A stretch of 64,000 nt of DNA, from assembly GCF_002113375.1 (NCBI RefSeq), contig NZ_NEHO01000013.1, positions 1 to 64,000 of the forward strand. The letters are read 5' to 3'. Origin of the DNA: Pseudomonas sp. R37(2017). Its GTDB lineage: Bacteria > Pseudomonadota > Gammaproteobacteria > Pseudomonadales > Pseudomonadaceae. The notes beneath the pieces were generated by a model that saw nothing but the letters and a program-made list of their open reading frames with translations, was not told the origin of the DNA and did not search any database. Shown here piece by piece: positions 17,133 through 26,301 of this stretch (within the stretch, counting starts at the first letter, position 1; each line of letters starts with the position of its first letter). Both the position numbers and the translations under genes were made by a program.

Positions 17133-18689
17133 ATGTATTTGACACAAGGCCTGCACCGATCCCTGCAACTGAACCCGGACCGGATCGCGACGACATTCCG
17201 CGGTCGGCAACGCACCTATCGCCAGATAGGCGACCGCGTCTCCCGCCTGGCCAGTAGCCTGCGCGCCCTGGGCATGGAGGATAACGATCGCATCGGCATG
17301 CTGGCGTTGAACTCCGACCGCTACATGGAATTCATGCTCTCGGTCTGGTGGGGCGGCGGTGTGCTCAACCCGGTGAACATCCGTTGGAGCGTGCCAGAGA
17401 TTGTCTACTCCCTGGACGACTGCGACACCCGTATCCTGTTTGTCGATGACAACTTCCTGCCGATGACCGAAGCCATCTGTGCGACGGCCAAGTATCCGCC
17501 ACTGCTGATCCATGTCGGCGATGGACCGGCACCCAAAGGCATGCTGTCGTTCGAGCAGTTGATCGCTGAAAACGAAGCGATGAAAGACTGCAATCGCGGT
17601 GGCGACGACATTGCCGCGATCATGTACACCGGTGGTACCACCGGTCTGCCCAAGGGCGTGATGCAGAGCCATTTGAACCTGTGGTCGTCGGCGATCATGC
17701 GCATGGCCGAGCACCCGATCGTGCGCAACTCCACGACCCTGCATGTGGCGCCGATGTTCCATACCGCCGCCATGGCCCGGGTCGTGTTCCAACTGGTTTC
17801 CGGCGAAGCCCACTGCTTCATTCCGGCGTTCGAACCGCTGGAAATGCTGCAAACCATCGAGCGTGAGCGGGTGAATGAAACCCTGCTGGTGCCGACCATG
17901 TTGCAAGCGCTGCTCATGCACCCGGACTTCGGACAGTTCGATCTGAGCAGCCTGCAGCGGATTGCCTACGGCGCTTCGCCGATTGCCTTGACGGTGCTGG
18001 AACGTGCCATCGATGCGTTGCCCCGTTGCGAGTTCATGCATGCCTACGGCATGACGGAAACGTCCCCGGTGATCTGCCTCAACCCCCATCAGAACCATGG
18101 ACCCGAAGGGCGTGTCAGCGGCCTGGTGCGTTCCGTTGGCCGTGCGCTGCTGGGCGTGGACCTGCGCATCGTCGACGAGCACGACAACGAGGTGCCGCGT
18201 GGCACCGTTGGCGAAATCATCCTGCGTGGCGCCAACGTGATGAAGGGCTACTGGAACCGTCCGGAAGAAACCGCCAGGACCCTGCGTGGCGGCTGGATGC
18301 ACACCGGCGACGGCGGCTACATGGATGAACAGGGTTACGTGTTCATCGTCGACCGCCTCAAGGACATGATCGTCAGCGGCGGCGAGAACATCTTCTCGGC
18401 CGAAGTCGAGAACGTCATCGCCCGCCATCCGGCCATCGCCATGTGCGCCGTGATCGGTATCCCCGACGACCGCTGGGGCGAGGCGGTCCACGCGGTGGTG
18501 GTGCTCAAGCCGGGTGCCGAGCTGGGCGAAATCCCGCTCATCGACCATTGCCGCCAGCACATCGCCGGCTACAAATGCCCGAAAACCGTGGCGTTCGCCA
18601 GCGGCCTGCCGCTGTCCGCCGCCGGCAAGATCCTCAAGCGCGACCTGCGCGAACCTTACTGGAAAGACCGGGCCCGGGCCGTCAACTGA
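17133..18689 (+). CDS. Acyl-CoA synthetase (AMP-forming), fatty-acid CoA ligase family
   Basis: This 518-residue ANL-superfamily enzyme has the P-loop YTGGTTGLPKGV, the acyl-adenylate motif YGMTETSP, HTGDGGYMDEQGYVFIVDRLKDM and the catalytic lysine in PLSAAGKILKRDLR. All motifs are intact. It would activate a carboxylic acid to its CoA thioester in the cytoplasm, the entry step for the beta-oxidation genes that follow on the same strand. Length and motifs fit medium/long-chain or cyclic-acid ligases; specificity is not visible. It is the first gene of a long run (17133-25159) with gaps mostly under 40 bases. Confidence 0.92.
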   Translation: MYLTQGLHRSLQLNPDRIATTFRGRQRTYRQIGDRVSRLASSLRALGMEDNDRIGMLALNSDRYMEFMLSVWWGGGVLNPVNIRWSVPEIVYSLDDCDTRILFVDDNFLPMTEAICATAKYPPLLIHVGDGPAPKGMLSFEQLIAENEAMKDCNRGGDDIAAIMYTGGTTGLPKGVMQSHLNLWSSAIMRMAEHPIVRNSTTLHVAPMFHTAAMARVVFQLVSGEAHCFIPAFEPLEMLQTIERERVNETLLVPTMLQALLMHPDFGQFDLSSLQRIAYGASPIALTVLERAIDALPRCEFMHAYGMTETSPVICLNPHQNHGPEGRVSGLVRSVGRALLGVDLRIVDEHDNEVPRGTVGEIILRGANVMKGYWNRPEETARTLRGGWMHTGDGGYMDEQGYVFIVDRLKDMIVSGGENIFSAEVENVIARHPAIAMCAVIGIPDDRWGEAVHAVVVLKPGAELGEIPLIDHCRQHIAGYKCPKTVAFASGLPLSAAGKILKRDLREPYWKDRARAVN

Positions 18690-18723
18690 TACCCGTCAGC
18701 CATCCATCCCTCAGGAGTGAAAC

Positions 18724-19908
18724 ATGAGCAATAAAGTTGTGGTTGCCGGCGTCGGCATGATCCCTTTCAGCAAACCGGGGCAGAGCGATGATTACCCGGT
18801 GATGGGCGCTGCGGCGGCCAAGCGTGCACTGGCCGATGCCGGTATCGATTACGCCCTGGTACAGCAGGCGTATGTCGGCTACGTGTTCGGTGATTCCACC
18901 TCCGGCCAGGCGGCCATTTACGGCGTGGGCCTGACCGGTATTCCGGTGATCAACGTCAACAACAACTGCGCCACCGGCTCCACCGCGCTGTTCCTGGCGC
19001 GCCAGGCCGTCGAAAGCGGGGCCATCGACTGCGCCATTGCGCTGGGCTTCGAACAGATGGTCCCGGGCGCCCTCAAAGGCGCGTGGACCGACCGTCCGGG
19101 CCCGATGGAGCGCTTCGCCAAAGTCATGGCCGAGGTGCAGGGCTACGACGAGCAAGCCCCGCGTGCCGCACAGTTCTTTGGCGGTGCGGGCCGTGCCTAC
19201 ATGCGTGAATACGGCATCAGCCCGGAAACTTTCGGCCGTATCTCGGTCAAGGCGCGCCGTCACGCGGCCAACAATCCGTACTCGGTGTTCCGCACCCCGA
19301 TCACCCTGGAAGAAGTCATGGCTTCGCCAACGGTGTTCGACCCGATGACCCGCCTGCAATGCTGCCCGCCGACTTGCGGTGCCGCTGCAGCCATCATCTG
19401 TTCCGAAGCCTTCGCCTTGAAGCATGGCCTGGACACCCGAGTCGTCATCGCCGGCCAGGCCATGACCACCGACCGCAACAGCACCTTCGATGAAGCCGAC
19501 ATGCGCAAGGTGGTTGGCTATGACATGACCCGCAGCGCCGCCCTGAGCGTGTACGAGCAAGCCGGCGTCGGCCCGTCGGACATCGGTGTGGTCGAGTTGC
19601 ATGACTGCTTCACCGCCAACGAGTTGATTACCTATGAAGGCCTGGGCCTGACCCCGGAAGGCACCGCCGAAAAGTTCATCCTCGACGGCGACAACACCTA
19701 CGGCGGCCGCGTGGTCACCAACCCGTCCGGTGGTCTGCTTTCCAAGGGCCACCCGTTGGGCGCCACCGGTCTGGCGCAGTGCGCCGAACTGACCTGGCAA
19801 CTGCGCGGCACCGCCGAAGCCCGTCAGGTCGAGGGCGTGCGCTTTGGCCTGCAGCACAACCTGGGCCTGGGCGGTGCTTGCGTGGTCACCCTGTACCAGC
19901 GTCAGTAA
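18724..19908 (+). CDS. SCPx-type thiolase (lipid-transfer protein family)
   Basis: This 394-residue thiolase has the nucleophile C82 in NNNCATGSTALFL, the HDCFTANEL block and GGLLSKGHPLGATGLAQCAELTWQLRG near the C-terminus. It ends in HNLGLGGACVVTLY. This pattern closely follows the thiolase domain of animal sterol carrier protein x (SCPx), which cleaves 3-oxo-2-methylacyl-CoA intermediates of pristanic acid and bile-acid side chains. Here it is predicted to release propionyl-CoA or acetyl-CoA from a branched intermediate. The gene lies 34 bases after the CoA ligase gene and precedes hydratase and dehydrogenase genes, forming a full beta-oxidation round. Confidence 0.85.
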   Translation: MSNKVVVAGVGMIPFSKPGQSDDYPVMGAAAAKRALADAGIDYALVQQAYVGYVFGDSTSGQAAIYGVGLTGIPVINVNNNCATGSTALFLARQAVESGAIDCAIALGFEQMVPGALKGAWTDRPGPMERFAKVMAEVQGYDEQAPRAAQFFGGAGRAYMREYGISPETFGRISVKARRHAANNPYSVFRTPITLEEVMASPTVFDPMTRLQCCPPTCGAAAAIICSEAFALKHGLDTRVVIAGQAMTTDRNSTFDEADMRKVVGYDMTRSAALSVYEQAGVGPSDIGVVELHDCFTANELITYEGLGLTPEGTAEKFILDGDNTYGGRVVTNPSGGLLSKGHPLGATGLAQCAELTWQLRGTAEARQVEGVRFGLQHNLGLGGACVVTLYQRQ

Positions 19909-19935
19909 TCAACGATAGCCAACGGAGACCTGCGC

Positions 19936-20379
19936 ATGATCGATAAAAGCCATATCGGCACTGTGGTATCGCGCCACACCGTGGAAGTCGAAGCCGGCCG
20001 CCTGCGCTTTTTCGCCAAGGCCATCGGCCAGGGCGACGAACGCTACACCGACCTCAACGCGGCCCGCGTGAGGGGCGATGCGAACCTGGCGGTGCCGCCG
20101 ACCTTCCTGTTCTGCCTGGACATGGACGCGCCCAACCCACGCGCGACCATGGACCTGTTGGGCATCGACATCGGCAAGGTGTTGCACGGTGAACAGAGCT
20201 TCACCTACCACCGCATGGCCTTTGCCGGCGAGCGCCTGAATTTCGAAGGACGCATCGTCGATATCTACGACAAAAAGGGCGGCGCCCTGGAGTTCGTGGT
20301 GCGCGAAACCCGCGTCACCAACGAAGCCGGAGAGCTGGTGGCGGAACTGCGCAACAGCCTCGTCGTGCGCAACGGTTAA
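19936..20379 (+). CDS. MaoC-like hydratase, N-terminal-type (FAS1-like) subunit
   Basis: This 147-residue single hotdog domain resembles the MaoC_dehydrat_N family (VEAGRLRFFAKAIGQGDERYTD, PPTFLFCLDMD, HGEQSFTYHRMAFAGERL). It lacks the GDHNPIH hydratase signature. Such subunits pair with a catalytic MaoC subunit to form a heteromeric R-specific enoyl-CoA hydratase with a widened pocket, as in steroid side-chain degradation (ChsH1/ChsH2 type). The catalytic partner is the next gene, 10 bases downstream. The pairing is inferred from adjacency and domain complementarity. Confidence 0.8.
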   Translation: MIDKSHIGTVVSRHTVEVEAGRLRFFAKAIGQGDERYTDLNAARVRGDANLAVPPTFLFCLDMDAPNPRATMDLLGIDIGKVLHGEQSFTYHRMAFAGERLNFEGRIVDIYDKKGGALEFVVRETRVTNEAGELVAELRNSLVVRNG

Positions 20380-20389
20380 GGAGCCGTAC

Positions 20390-20806
20390 ATGCAAAGCAT
20401 CAATCTGGCAGACCTGGACATCGGCAGCGAGCTGCCGTCGTTCACCACCGCTCCGATCAGCCGCCTGACCCTGGCGCTGTACTGCGGCGCTTCGGGCGAC
20501 CACAACCCGATCCACGTCGACCTGGACTTCGCCAGGAAGGCCGGCATGCCCGACGTGTTCGCCCACGGCATGTTGTCCATGGGCTACCTGGGGCGCCTGC
20601 TGACCAACTGGGTTCCACAAGAGGCCATCCGCCATTTCTCGGTGCGTTTCGTATCGATCACTCAGGTCGGCGATGCCATCAACTGCTCGGGCAAGGTCGT
20701 CGAGAAAGACCCATCCACTGGAACAGTGCGCCTGGAAATCACCACCCGCAACCAGGCGGGTGACATCAAATTGTCTGGCGAAGCCGTCATTGCGCTGGCC
20801 GCTTGA
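20390..20806 (+). CDS. MaoC-family R-specific enoyl-CoA hydratase, catalytic subunit
   Basis: This 138-residue hotdog protein carries the hydratase-2 motif GASGDHNPIHVDLDFARKAG with catalytic D37 and H42, followed by FAHGMLSMGYLGR. It would hydrate a trans-2-enoyl-CoA to the (3R)-hydroxyacyl-CoA. That stereochemistry matches MFE-2-type pathways and the following SDR gene. It is translated directly after the MaoC-N gene. Confidence 0.87.
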   Translation: MQSINLADLDIGSELPSFTTAPISRLTLALYCGASGDHNPIHVDLDFARKAGMPDVFAHGMLSMGYLGRLLTNWVPQEAIRHFSVRFVSITQVGDAINCSGKVVEKDPSTGTVRLEITTRNQAGDIKLSGEAVIALAA

Positions 20807-20823
20807 ATTCAAAGGAGAACAAC

Positions 20824-21660
20824 ATGCACAACAAACTCGAAGGTAAAGTCGCCCTGATCACCGGTTCCGGCCGTGGCATCGGGCGCAATGTCGCGCTGCA
20901 ACTGGCCGCCCTGGGCGCCAGGGTGGTTATCAACGATCTGGACCAGGCACCCGCCGAAGAGACCGTGGCCGACATCCGCGCTGCCGGCGGCGATGCCGTC
21001 GCCTGCGTCGGCAGCGTCACCGCGCCGGACTTCGCCGACCGCTTCCTGAAAACCGCGATGGACGCCTACGGCACCATCGACATCATCGTCAACAACGCCG
21101 GTTTCACCTGGGACAACGTGATCCAGAAAATGTCCGACGACCAATGGGACGCGATCATCGAGTGCCACCTCACCGCACCGTTCCGCATCCTGCGCGCGGC
21201 CCAGCCGATCATCAGCGCCCTGGCCAAGAAAGAAGCCGCCGAAGGCCGCGAAGTGTTCCGCAAGGTGGTCAACATTTCCTCCGGCGCCGCCGGTGGCAAC
21301 GCCGGTCAGGCCAACTACTCCTCGGCCAAGGCTGGCATCCTCGGCATGACCAAGTGCCTGGCCAAGGAGTGGGGCCGCCTGAAGGTCAACGTCAACGCCG
21401 TGGCCTTCGGCCTGATCGATACCCGTCTGACCCAGGCCCTGGCCGGTGAGGACAGCAAGACCGTCAACATCGAAGGCCGGGAAATCAAGGTGGGCGTGCA
21501 ACAGGCTCGCCTGGATGCGGCGAGCACCGCGATCCCGTTGGGCCGTCCGGGCAAGCCGGAAGAGGCCGCAGGTTCGGTCGTGCTGTTCTGCCTGCCGGAA
21601 TCGAACTACCTGTCCGGGCAGACCCTGTACTGCGGTGGCGGTCCAGGCAGCAACTTCTAA
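20824..21660 (+). CDS. Short-chain dehydrogenase, MFE-2-like 3-hydroxyacyl-CoA dehydrogenase
   Basis: This 278-residue SDR has the cofactor motif TGSGRGIGR (about 14-22), NNAG, the catalytic Ser in NISSGAAGG and the YSSAK pair (Tyr, Lys). A roughly 12-residue insertion (ALAKKEAAEGREVFRKV) and the C-terminal SNYLSGQTLYCGGG are present. Next to an R-hydratase, it most likely oxidises the (3R)-hydroxyacyl-CoA to the 3-oxo compound for the SCPx-type thiolase. The start is ATG 20824 with AAAGGAG upstream; the 102 bases after the gene are non-coding. Confidence 0.87.
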   Translation: MHNKLEGKVALITGSGRGIGRNVALQLAALGARVVINDLDQAPAEETVADIRAAGGDAVACVGSVTAPDFADRFLKTAMDAYGTIDIIVNNAGFTWDNVIQKMSDDQWDAIIECHLTAPFRILRAAQPIISALAKKEAAEGREVFRKVVNISSGAAGGNAGQANYSSAKAGILGMTKCLAKEWGRLKVNVNAVAFGLIDTRLTQALAGEDSKTVNIEGREIKVGVQQARLDAASTAIPLGRPGKPEEAAGSVVLFCLPESNYLSGQTLYCGGGPGSNF

Positions 21661-21762
21661 GCATCCGCTCCCAGCCTGCCGTGCAGCGCCCAAGGGCGTT
21701 GCGCGGTGCAGGCGAGCCATAACTCCATGAATTCAACGCCAGCGTACCCCTGAGGAATGCCC

Positions 21763-22911
21763 ATGACTGCCTACCAATCCCCGTGGATCACCGATGACCT
21801 GGTGATTTTCCAGGACTCCATCCGCCGTTTCATCGCCGAAGAATTGGTGCCCCACGAAGAACGCTGGGGCCAGCAACACCACGTCGACCGTGAAATCTGG
21901 CTGAAGGCAGGCGAGTTCGGCATGTTGTTGCCGAGCATTCCGGAAGAGTACGGTGGCGCCGGCGGCACCTTCGCCCACGATGCGATCATCACCCTTGAGC
22001 AAAGCCGGGCGATCAGCACCAGCCTGGGCACCAACGTGCACAGCGGTATCGTGGCCCACTACCTGCTGCGCTACGCCAGTGAAGAGCAGAAGCTCAAGTG
22101 GCTGCCGAAAATGGCCCGTGGCGAAATGATCGGGGCCATCGCCATGTCCGAGCCGGGTGCCGGTTCCGATCTTCAGGCAATCAAGACCCGCGCCGTGCGT
22201 GATGGCGACGAGTACGTGATCAATGGCTCCAAGACCTTCATCACCAACGGCTACCACGCCGACCTGATTCTGGTGGTGGTCAAGACCGATCCGGAGAAGG
22301 GCGCCAAGGGCGTGTCGATCGTCGTCGTGGAAACCGAGAACCTGGAAGGTTTCCGCCGTGGGCGCTTCCTGGAAAAAATCGGCCAGCGCGGCCAGGACAC
22401 CACCGAGCTGTTCTTTGACGACGTGCGCGTGCCGTGCGCTCATCTGCTGGGCACGGAAGAAGGCAAAGGCTTCATCCAGCTGATGCAGCAGTTGCCCCAG
22501 GAACGCATGATCATTGCCCTGGGCGCCCTGGCCACCATGGAGCGTGCCATTGAGGAAACGGTCAACTACACCCGTGATCGCAAAGTCTTCGGCAAGTCGT
22601 TGCTGGACCTGCAGAACACCCGCTTCAAACTGGCCGAGTGCCAGACCGTCGCTACCATCGCCCGCACTTTCGTCGACGACTGCATGGTCAAGGTACTCAA
22701 GGGTGAACTGAGCCCGGAAACCGCGGCCATGGCCAAGTGGTGGTGCACCCAGCAGAACTGCCAGGTCATCGATGAGTGCCTGCAGCTGCACGGCGGCTAC
22801 GGCTACATGGTCGAGTACCCGATAGCTCGCATGTACATGAACTCGCGCGTCACCAAGATCTTCGGCGGTTCCAACGAAATCATGAAGGAGCTGGTCGCGC
22901 GCACGCTGTAA
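21763..22911 (+). CDS. Acyl-CoA dehydrogenase (LCAD-like)
   Basis: This enzyme of about 382 residues has the FAD-contact motifs IGAIAMSEPGAGSDLQAIKTRA and the C-terminal QLHGGYGYMVEYPIAR, and ends IFGGSNEIMKELVARTL. As in long-chain and isovaleryl-type dehydrogenases, glycine occupies the place where MCAD has its C-terminal catalytic Glu, so the base should lie elsewhere (helix G). LCAD-type enzymes tolerate 2-methyl-branched substrates. ATG 21763 is preferred because GAGG sits seven bases upstream; ATG 21757 is also in frame. Electrons should go to ETF, encoded at 33288-34973. Confidence 0.88.
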   Translation: MTAYQSPWITDDLVIFQDSIRRFIAEELVPHEERWGQQHHVDREIWLKAGEFGMLLPSIPEEYGGAGGTFAHDAIITLEQSRAISTSLGTNVHSGIVAHYLLRYASEEQKLKWLPKMARGEMIGAIAMSEPGAGSDLQAIKTRAVRDGDEYVINGSKTFITNGYHADLILVVVKTDPEKGAKGVSIVVVETENLEGFRRGRFLEKIGQRGQDTTELFFDDVRVPCAHLLGTEEGKGFIQLMQQLPQERMIIALGALATMERAIEETVNYTRDRKVFGKSLLDLQNTRFKLAECQTVATIARTFVDDCMVKVLKGELSPETAAMAKWWCTQQNCQVIDECLQLHGGYGYMVEYPIARMYMNSRVTKIFGGSNEIMKELVARTL

Positions 22912-22934
22912 GTGCGCCGTCCCGAGGAAAAGCG

Positions 22935-23747
22935 ATGACGACTCTACCTTCTACCATTGAACTGACGATCGATGACGGCCTGGCAACGCTGACCCTGTCC
23001 CGTCCCGAACGCAAGAACGCGCTGACCGTGCAGATGTTTGCCGAACTCCTCGACGCGCTGCTCCACTTGCGCCGCAACCCCGACGTTCGTGCTGTCCTGC
23101 TGACCGGTGCCGGCGATGCGTTCTGCTCAGGCGGCGATGTCAACAACATGGGCGGCTCCGTCGAGGCGACGAATGTGCGCGCGAGCATGGTCGAGAACAA
23201 CCGCTTGCTCAGCGCCATGGCCGACTTCGACAAACCGCTGATTGCGGCGGTGGATGGCGTGGCCTTCGGCGCCGGTTTCAGCCTGGCGCTGGCCGCGGAC
23301 TTCGTCATCGCCTCCGAGCGGGCACGCTTCTGCATGGCCTTTGCCCGAGTGGGGCTGGGCCCGGACCTGGGGGCGTCCTTCACCTTGCCGCGTGTCGTCG
23401 GCTTGCAGCGGGCCAAGGAACTGCTCTATTCGGCGCGTGAAGTCGGTGCCCAGGAAGCGCTGGCCCTTGGCATTGCGCTGGAAGTGCACCCGGTGGAGCG
23501 CTTCCGCGCTCGCGCCGAAGCATTGGCCCGCAGCATGGCCAACATGTCCACCGCCGCGTTTTTCATGACCAAGCGCCTGTTGGGCCGCACCTTTGAAAAC
23601 GACCTGGCAGCGCAGCTCGACGCCGAGGCGGCAGCGCAGGCCGTGCTGCTCGGCTCCAGCTATACCCGTGACGCTTCGGCGCGTTTTGCCCGCAAGGAAG
23701 CGCCGCGCTACCAATGGCCGCAACCTTCACCAGTAGAGGTTCAATGA
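22935..23747 (+). CDS. Enoyl-CoA hydratase/isomerase (crotonase family)
   Basis: This 270-residue crotonase has the oxyanion-hole blocks AFCSGGDVNNMGG and AVDGVAFGAGFSLALAADF, then ARVGLGPDLGASFTLPRVVG, where an aspartate takes the place of the usual second Glu. It could hydrate, isomerise or hydrolyse an acyl-CoA (PaaG/PaaB-like). The start ATG 22935 has GAGG upstream. The 3' end overlaps the aldehyde dehydrogenase start (ATGA). Confidence 0.88.
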   Translation: MTTLPSTIELTIDDGLATLTLSRPERKNALTVQMFAELLDALLHLRRNPDVRAVLLTGAGDAFCSGGDVNNMGGSVEATNVRASMVENNRLLSAMADFDKPLIAAVDGVAFGAGFSLALAADFVIASERARFCMAFARVGLGPDLGASFTLPRVVGLQRAKELLYSAREVGAQEALALGIALEVHPVERFRARAEALARSMANMSTAAFFMTKRLLGRTFENDLAAQLDAEAAAQAVLLGSSYTRDASARFARKEAPRYQWPQPSPVEVQ

Positions 23748-25159
23748 TGAGCATCCCTGAAAACCCCAGTGTCGCAGTCATTCGTGCCACCCTGGACTGC
23801 CAGCGTGCGGCACACCTGGCCAATAGCACCTGGAGCGCCGAACAGCGTATCGAACTGATCGACCGCGCAATCGGCCTGCTGGTGGACTTCCAGGACGAAA
23901 TCGTCGAAGCGGCTGCTGCCGACTTCGGTCATCGCAGTCACGATTTCAGCCGGGTCACCGAAGTGCTCTCGCCACTGATGACCCTTAAGCAGACCAAGGC
24001 GCAACTGGCGGGCTGGATGCAGCCGGAACCGCGCCATAGCGAGCGCGGCGAAGCCTGGGTGCAATACCAGCCGCTGGGTGTGGTCGGCATCGTCAGCCCG
24101 TGGAACTTCCCGGTGAACCTCGCGTTCGGCGGCCTGGCCGGTGCGCTGGCGGCGGGCAACCGGGTGATGATCAAGCCTTCGGAATTCACCCCCAAGACTT
24201 CCCAACTGATGGCGCGGATGGTGCGCTCGGTGTACGCCGAAGACGAAGTCGCCGTGATACTCGGCGGGCCAGAAGTCGGCCAGGCGTTCTGCGCCCAGCC
24301 GTTCGACCATTTGCTGTTCACCGGCGCCACCAGCGTCGGCAAGCACGTGATGCGCGCGGCGGCGGAAAACCTGGTGCCGGTGACCCTGGAGCTGGGCGGT
24401 AAATCACCGACCATTCTTTCCCGTTCGGCGGACTTCAAGGCGGCGGTGAGCAAGATCATCACCGGCAAGATGCACAACGCCGGGCAGATCTGCCTGTCGC
24501 CGGACTACGTGTTCGTACCCGAGGAATCGCTGGCCGATTTCGTCGCCGCGGCCAAGGCCGTGTTGGCCGGTTACTTCCCGACGTTGCTGGCCAACCCGGA
24601 TTACACCTCGGTGATCAACGCGCGGCACTTCCAGCGCCTGAACGCGTACCTCGATGAAGCCCGTGAAGCCGGCGTCGAACTGGTCGAACTGAACCCGGCC
24701 AACGAAGACTTCAGCGGCCAGGCCCATCACAAGATCGCCCCGACGTTGTTGATCAATCCGGGCGATGAGCTGGCGGTCATGCAGGACGAGATCTTCGGCC
24801 CGCTGTTGCCGGTCAAGTCGTACGCATCCATCGAAGAGGTGGTGAGGTACATCAATGCCCATCCGCGTCCGCTGGGCCTGTACTACTTCGGCACCGATCC
24901 GGTCGAGGAAGCCTTCGTGCTGAACCGTACCGTCTCCGGTGGCGTGACCCTCAACGATGTGATTCGCCATGTCGGTGTCGAGAGCCTGCCGTTCGGTGGC
25001 GTCGGCCCCAGCGGCATGGGCGCGTATCACGGTCAGGACGGTTTCCGCACCTTCAGCCACGCCAGGGCGGTGTTCCGCCCGGCGGATGGCCCGGACCTGA
25101 TGCGCCCGCCGTTCGTGGAGCAGGTCAAGCAGATCGTGGCTTCGCTGATTCAACGCTGA
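23744..25159 (+). CDS. Aldehyde dehydrogenase, coniferyl aldehyde dehydrogenase (CalB) type
   Basis: This 471-residue NAD(P)-dependent enzyme has WNFPVNLAFGGLAGALAAGN, the catalytic Glu in LELGGKSP and the catalytic Cys in NAGQICLSPDYV. The LSPDYV context and the short C-terminus match the CalB/ALDH class 3-like group, which oxidises aromatic and long-chain aldehydes. It probably converts the aldehyde from the GMC enzyme to an acid for the CoA ligase. ATG 23744 overlaps the crotonase stop; ATG 23747 is an alternative. A REPIN ends the run. Confidence 0.88.
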   Translation: MMSIPENPSVAVIRATLDCQRAAHLANSTWSAEQRIELIDRAIGLLVDFQDEIVEAAAADFGHRSHDFSRVTEVLSPLMTLKQTKAQLAGWMQPEPRHSERGEAWVQYQPLGVVGIVSPWNFPVNLAFGGLAGALAAGNRVMIKPSEFTPKTSQLMARMVRSVYAEDEVAVILGGPEVGQAFCAQPFDHLLFTGATSVGKHVMRAAAENLVPVTLELGGKSPTILSRSADFKAAVSKIITGKMHNAGQICLSPDYVFVPEESLADFVAAAKAVLAGYFPTLLANPDYTSVINARHFQRLNAYLDEAREAGVELVELNPANEDFSGQAHHKIAPTLLINPGDELAVMQDEIFGPLLPVKSYASIEEVVRYINAHPRPLGLYYFGTDPVEEAFVLNRTVSGGVTLNDVIRHVGVESLPFGGVGPSGMGAYHGQDGFRTFSHARAVFRPADGPDLMRPPFVEQVKQIVASLIQR

Positions 25160-25175
25160 ACCGTCACCCCTTGTC

Positions 25176-25278
25176 CTGTAGGAGCGAGCAAGCTCGCGAT
25201 GGACGTCAACGATGACGCGGGAAACCTGACACCCCTCGGTGTCCATGACTCCATCGCGAGCGTGCTCGCTCCTACAGG
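25176..25278. repeat. REPIN between gene runs
   Basis: A REP at 25176-25202 and an inverted REP at 25250-25278 flank a spacer with ACACCCCTCGGTGTCCA, which itself can pair. It lies between the aldehyde dehydrogenase and the flavoprotein genes. Confidence 0.85.
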
Positions 25279-25314
25279 GTGGGGCGTTCGTACATTTTTT
25301 GGAGAGACAACAGC

Positions 25315-26283
25315 ATGCAGACACGGATCACAGAACTGTTCGGCATCCGTTACCCCATCATCCAGGGCGGCATGATGTGGGTGGGTCGTGCCGAGATGGC
25401 CGCCGCCGTTTCCAACGCAGGCGGCCTGGGCATCCTCACCGCACTGACCCAACCAACGCCCGAGGCGCTGGCCGCAGAGATCGAGCGCTGCCGGTCGATG
25501 ACCGACAAGCCGTTCGGGGTCAACCTCACCCTGTTGCCGTCGATCAACCCGCCGCCTTATGCGCAGTACCTGGATGTGATCATCGAGAGTGGGGTGAAAA
25601 TCCTCGAAACCGCCGGCAACAACCCCGGCGAGCACATTGCCCGGGCCAAGGCCGCCGGGATCAAGGTGATCCACAAGTGCGTTGCCGTGCGTCATGCCTT
25701 GTCGGCCGAGCGCCTGGGGGTGGACGCGGTGTCCATCGACGGCTTCGAATGCGCCGGTCACCCCGGTGAAGACGATGTACCGGGGCTGGTGTTGATTCCG
25801 TTGGCGGCCCGCCAATTGCAAATCCCGGTGGTGGCTTCCGGTGGCATCGCCGACGGCCGCGGCCTGGCGGCGGCCCTGGCCCTGGGTGCGGAAGGCGTGA
25901 ACATGGGTACGCGCTTCTGCGCCACCCTCGAGGCGCCCATCCACGACAACATCAAGCAGGCGCTGGTCAATGCCAGCGAGCGTGACACCCGCCTGATCTT
26001 CCGCACCCTGCACAACACCGCACGGGTCTTGCGCAACCCGATTTCCGAGGAAGTCGTGGGCATCGAGAAACGCGGTGGCGCCCAGTTCGAGGACATCCGC
26101 CATCTGGTCGCCGGCGCCCGTGGCCGCGCCGCGCTGGAGGAGGGCATGCCGGACGCTGGCATCGTCACCGCCGGCCAATGTGTCGGTCTGATCAGCGATG
26201 TGCCCAGCTGCCAGGAGCTGATCGAACGGATGGTCGAGGAATGCCGAGAGCGCTTGCACATGGCCCGGGCCTGGGTCAACTGA
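25315..26283 (+). CDS. NPD/nitronate monooxygenase-family FMN flavoprotein
   Basis: This 322-residue TIM-barrel flavoprotein has YPIIQGGMMWVGRAEMAAAVSNAGGLG near the start, DGFECAGHPGEDDVPG, and the FMN phosphate-binding VVASGGIADGRGLAAALALGAEGVNMGTRF. The AGHPGE block with a histidine is the usual nitronate monooxygenase active-site region. In CoA pathways, related proteins act as enoyl-CoA reductases or similar (for example IpdC in steroid ring degradation), so a redox step on a CoA ester is as plausible here as nitronate oxidation. TTGGAGAG precedes the start. Thioesterase, DUF35 and thiolase-like genes follow closely. Confidence 0.8.
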   Translation: MQTRITELFGIRYPIIQGGMMWVGRAEMAAAVSNAGGLGILTALTQPTPEALAAEIERCRSMTDKPFGVNLTLLPSINPPPYAQYLDVIIESGVKILETAGNNPGEHIARAKAAGIKVIHKCVAVRHALSAERLGVDAVSIDGFECAGHPGEDDVPGLVLIPLAARQLQIPVVASGGIADGRGLAAALALGAEGVNMGTRFCATLEAPIHDNIKQALVNASERDTRLIFRTLHNTARVLRNPISEEVVGIEKRGGAQFEDIRHLVAGARGRAALEEGMPDAGIVTAGQCVGLISDVPSCQELIERMVEECRERLHMARAWVN

Positions 26284-26301
26284 AGTGAGGATTCGATCGA
26301 C

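Noticed and set aside
17070..18560. 496-codon minus-strand frame across the CoA ligase gene
   Set aside because: The opposite strand encodes an enzyme with complete motifs; this frame is His/Gln/Arg-rich and resembles nothing.
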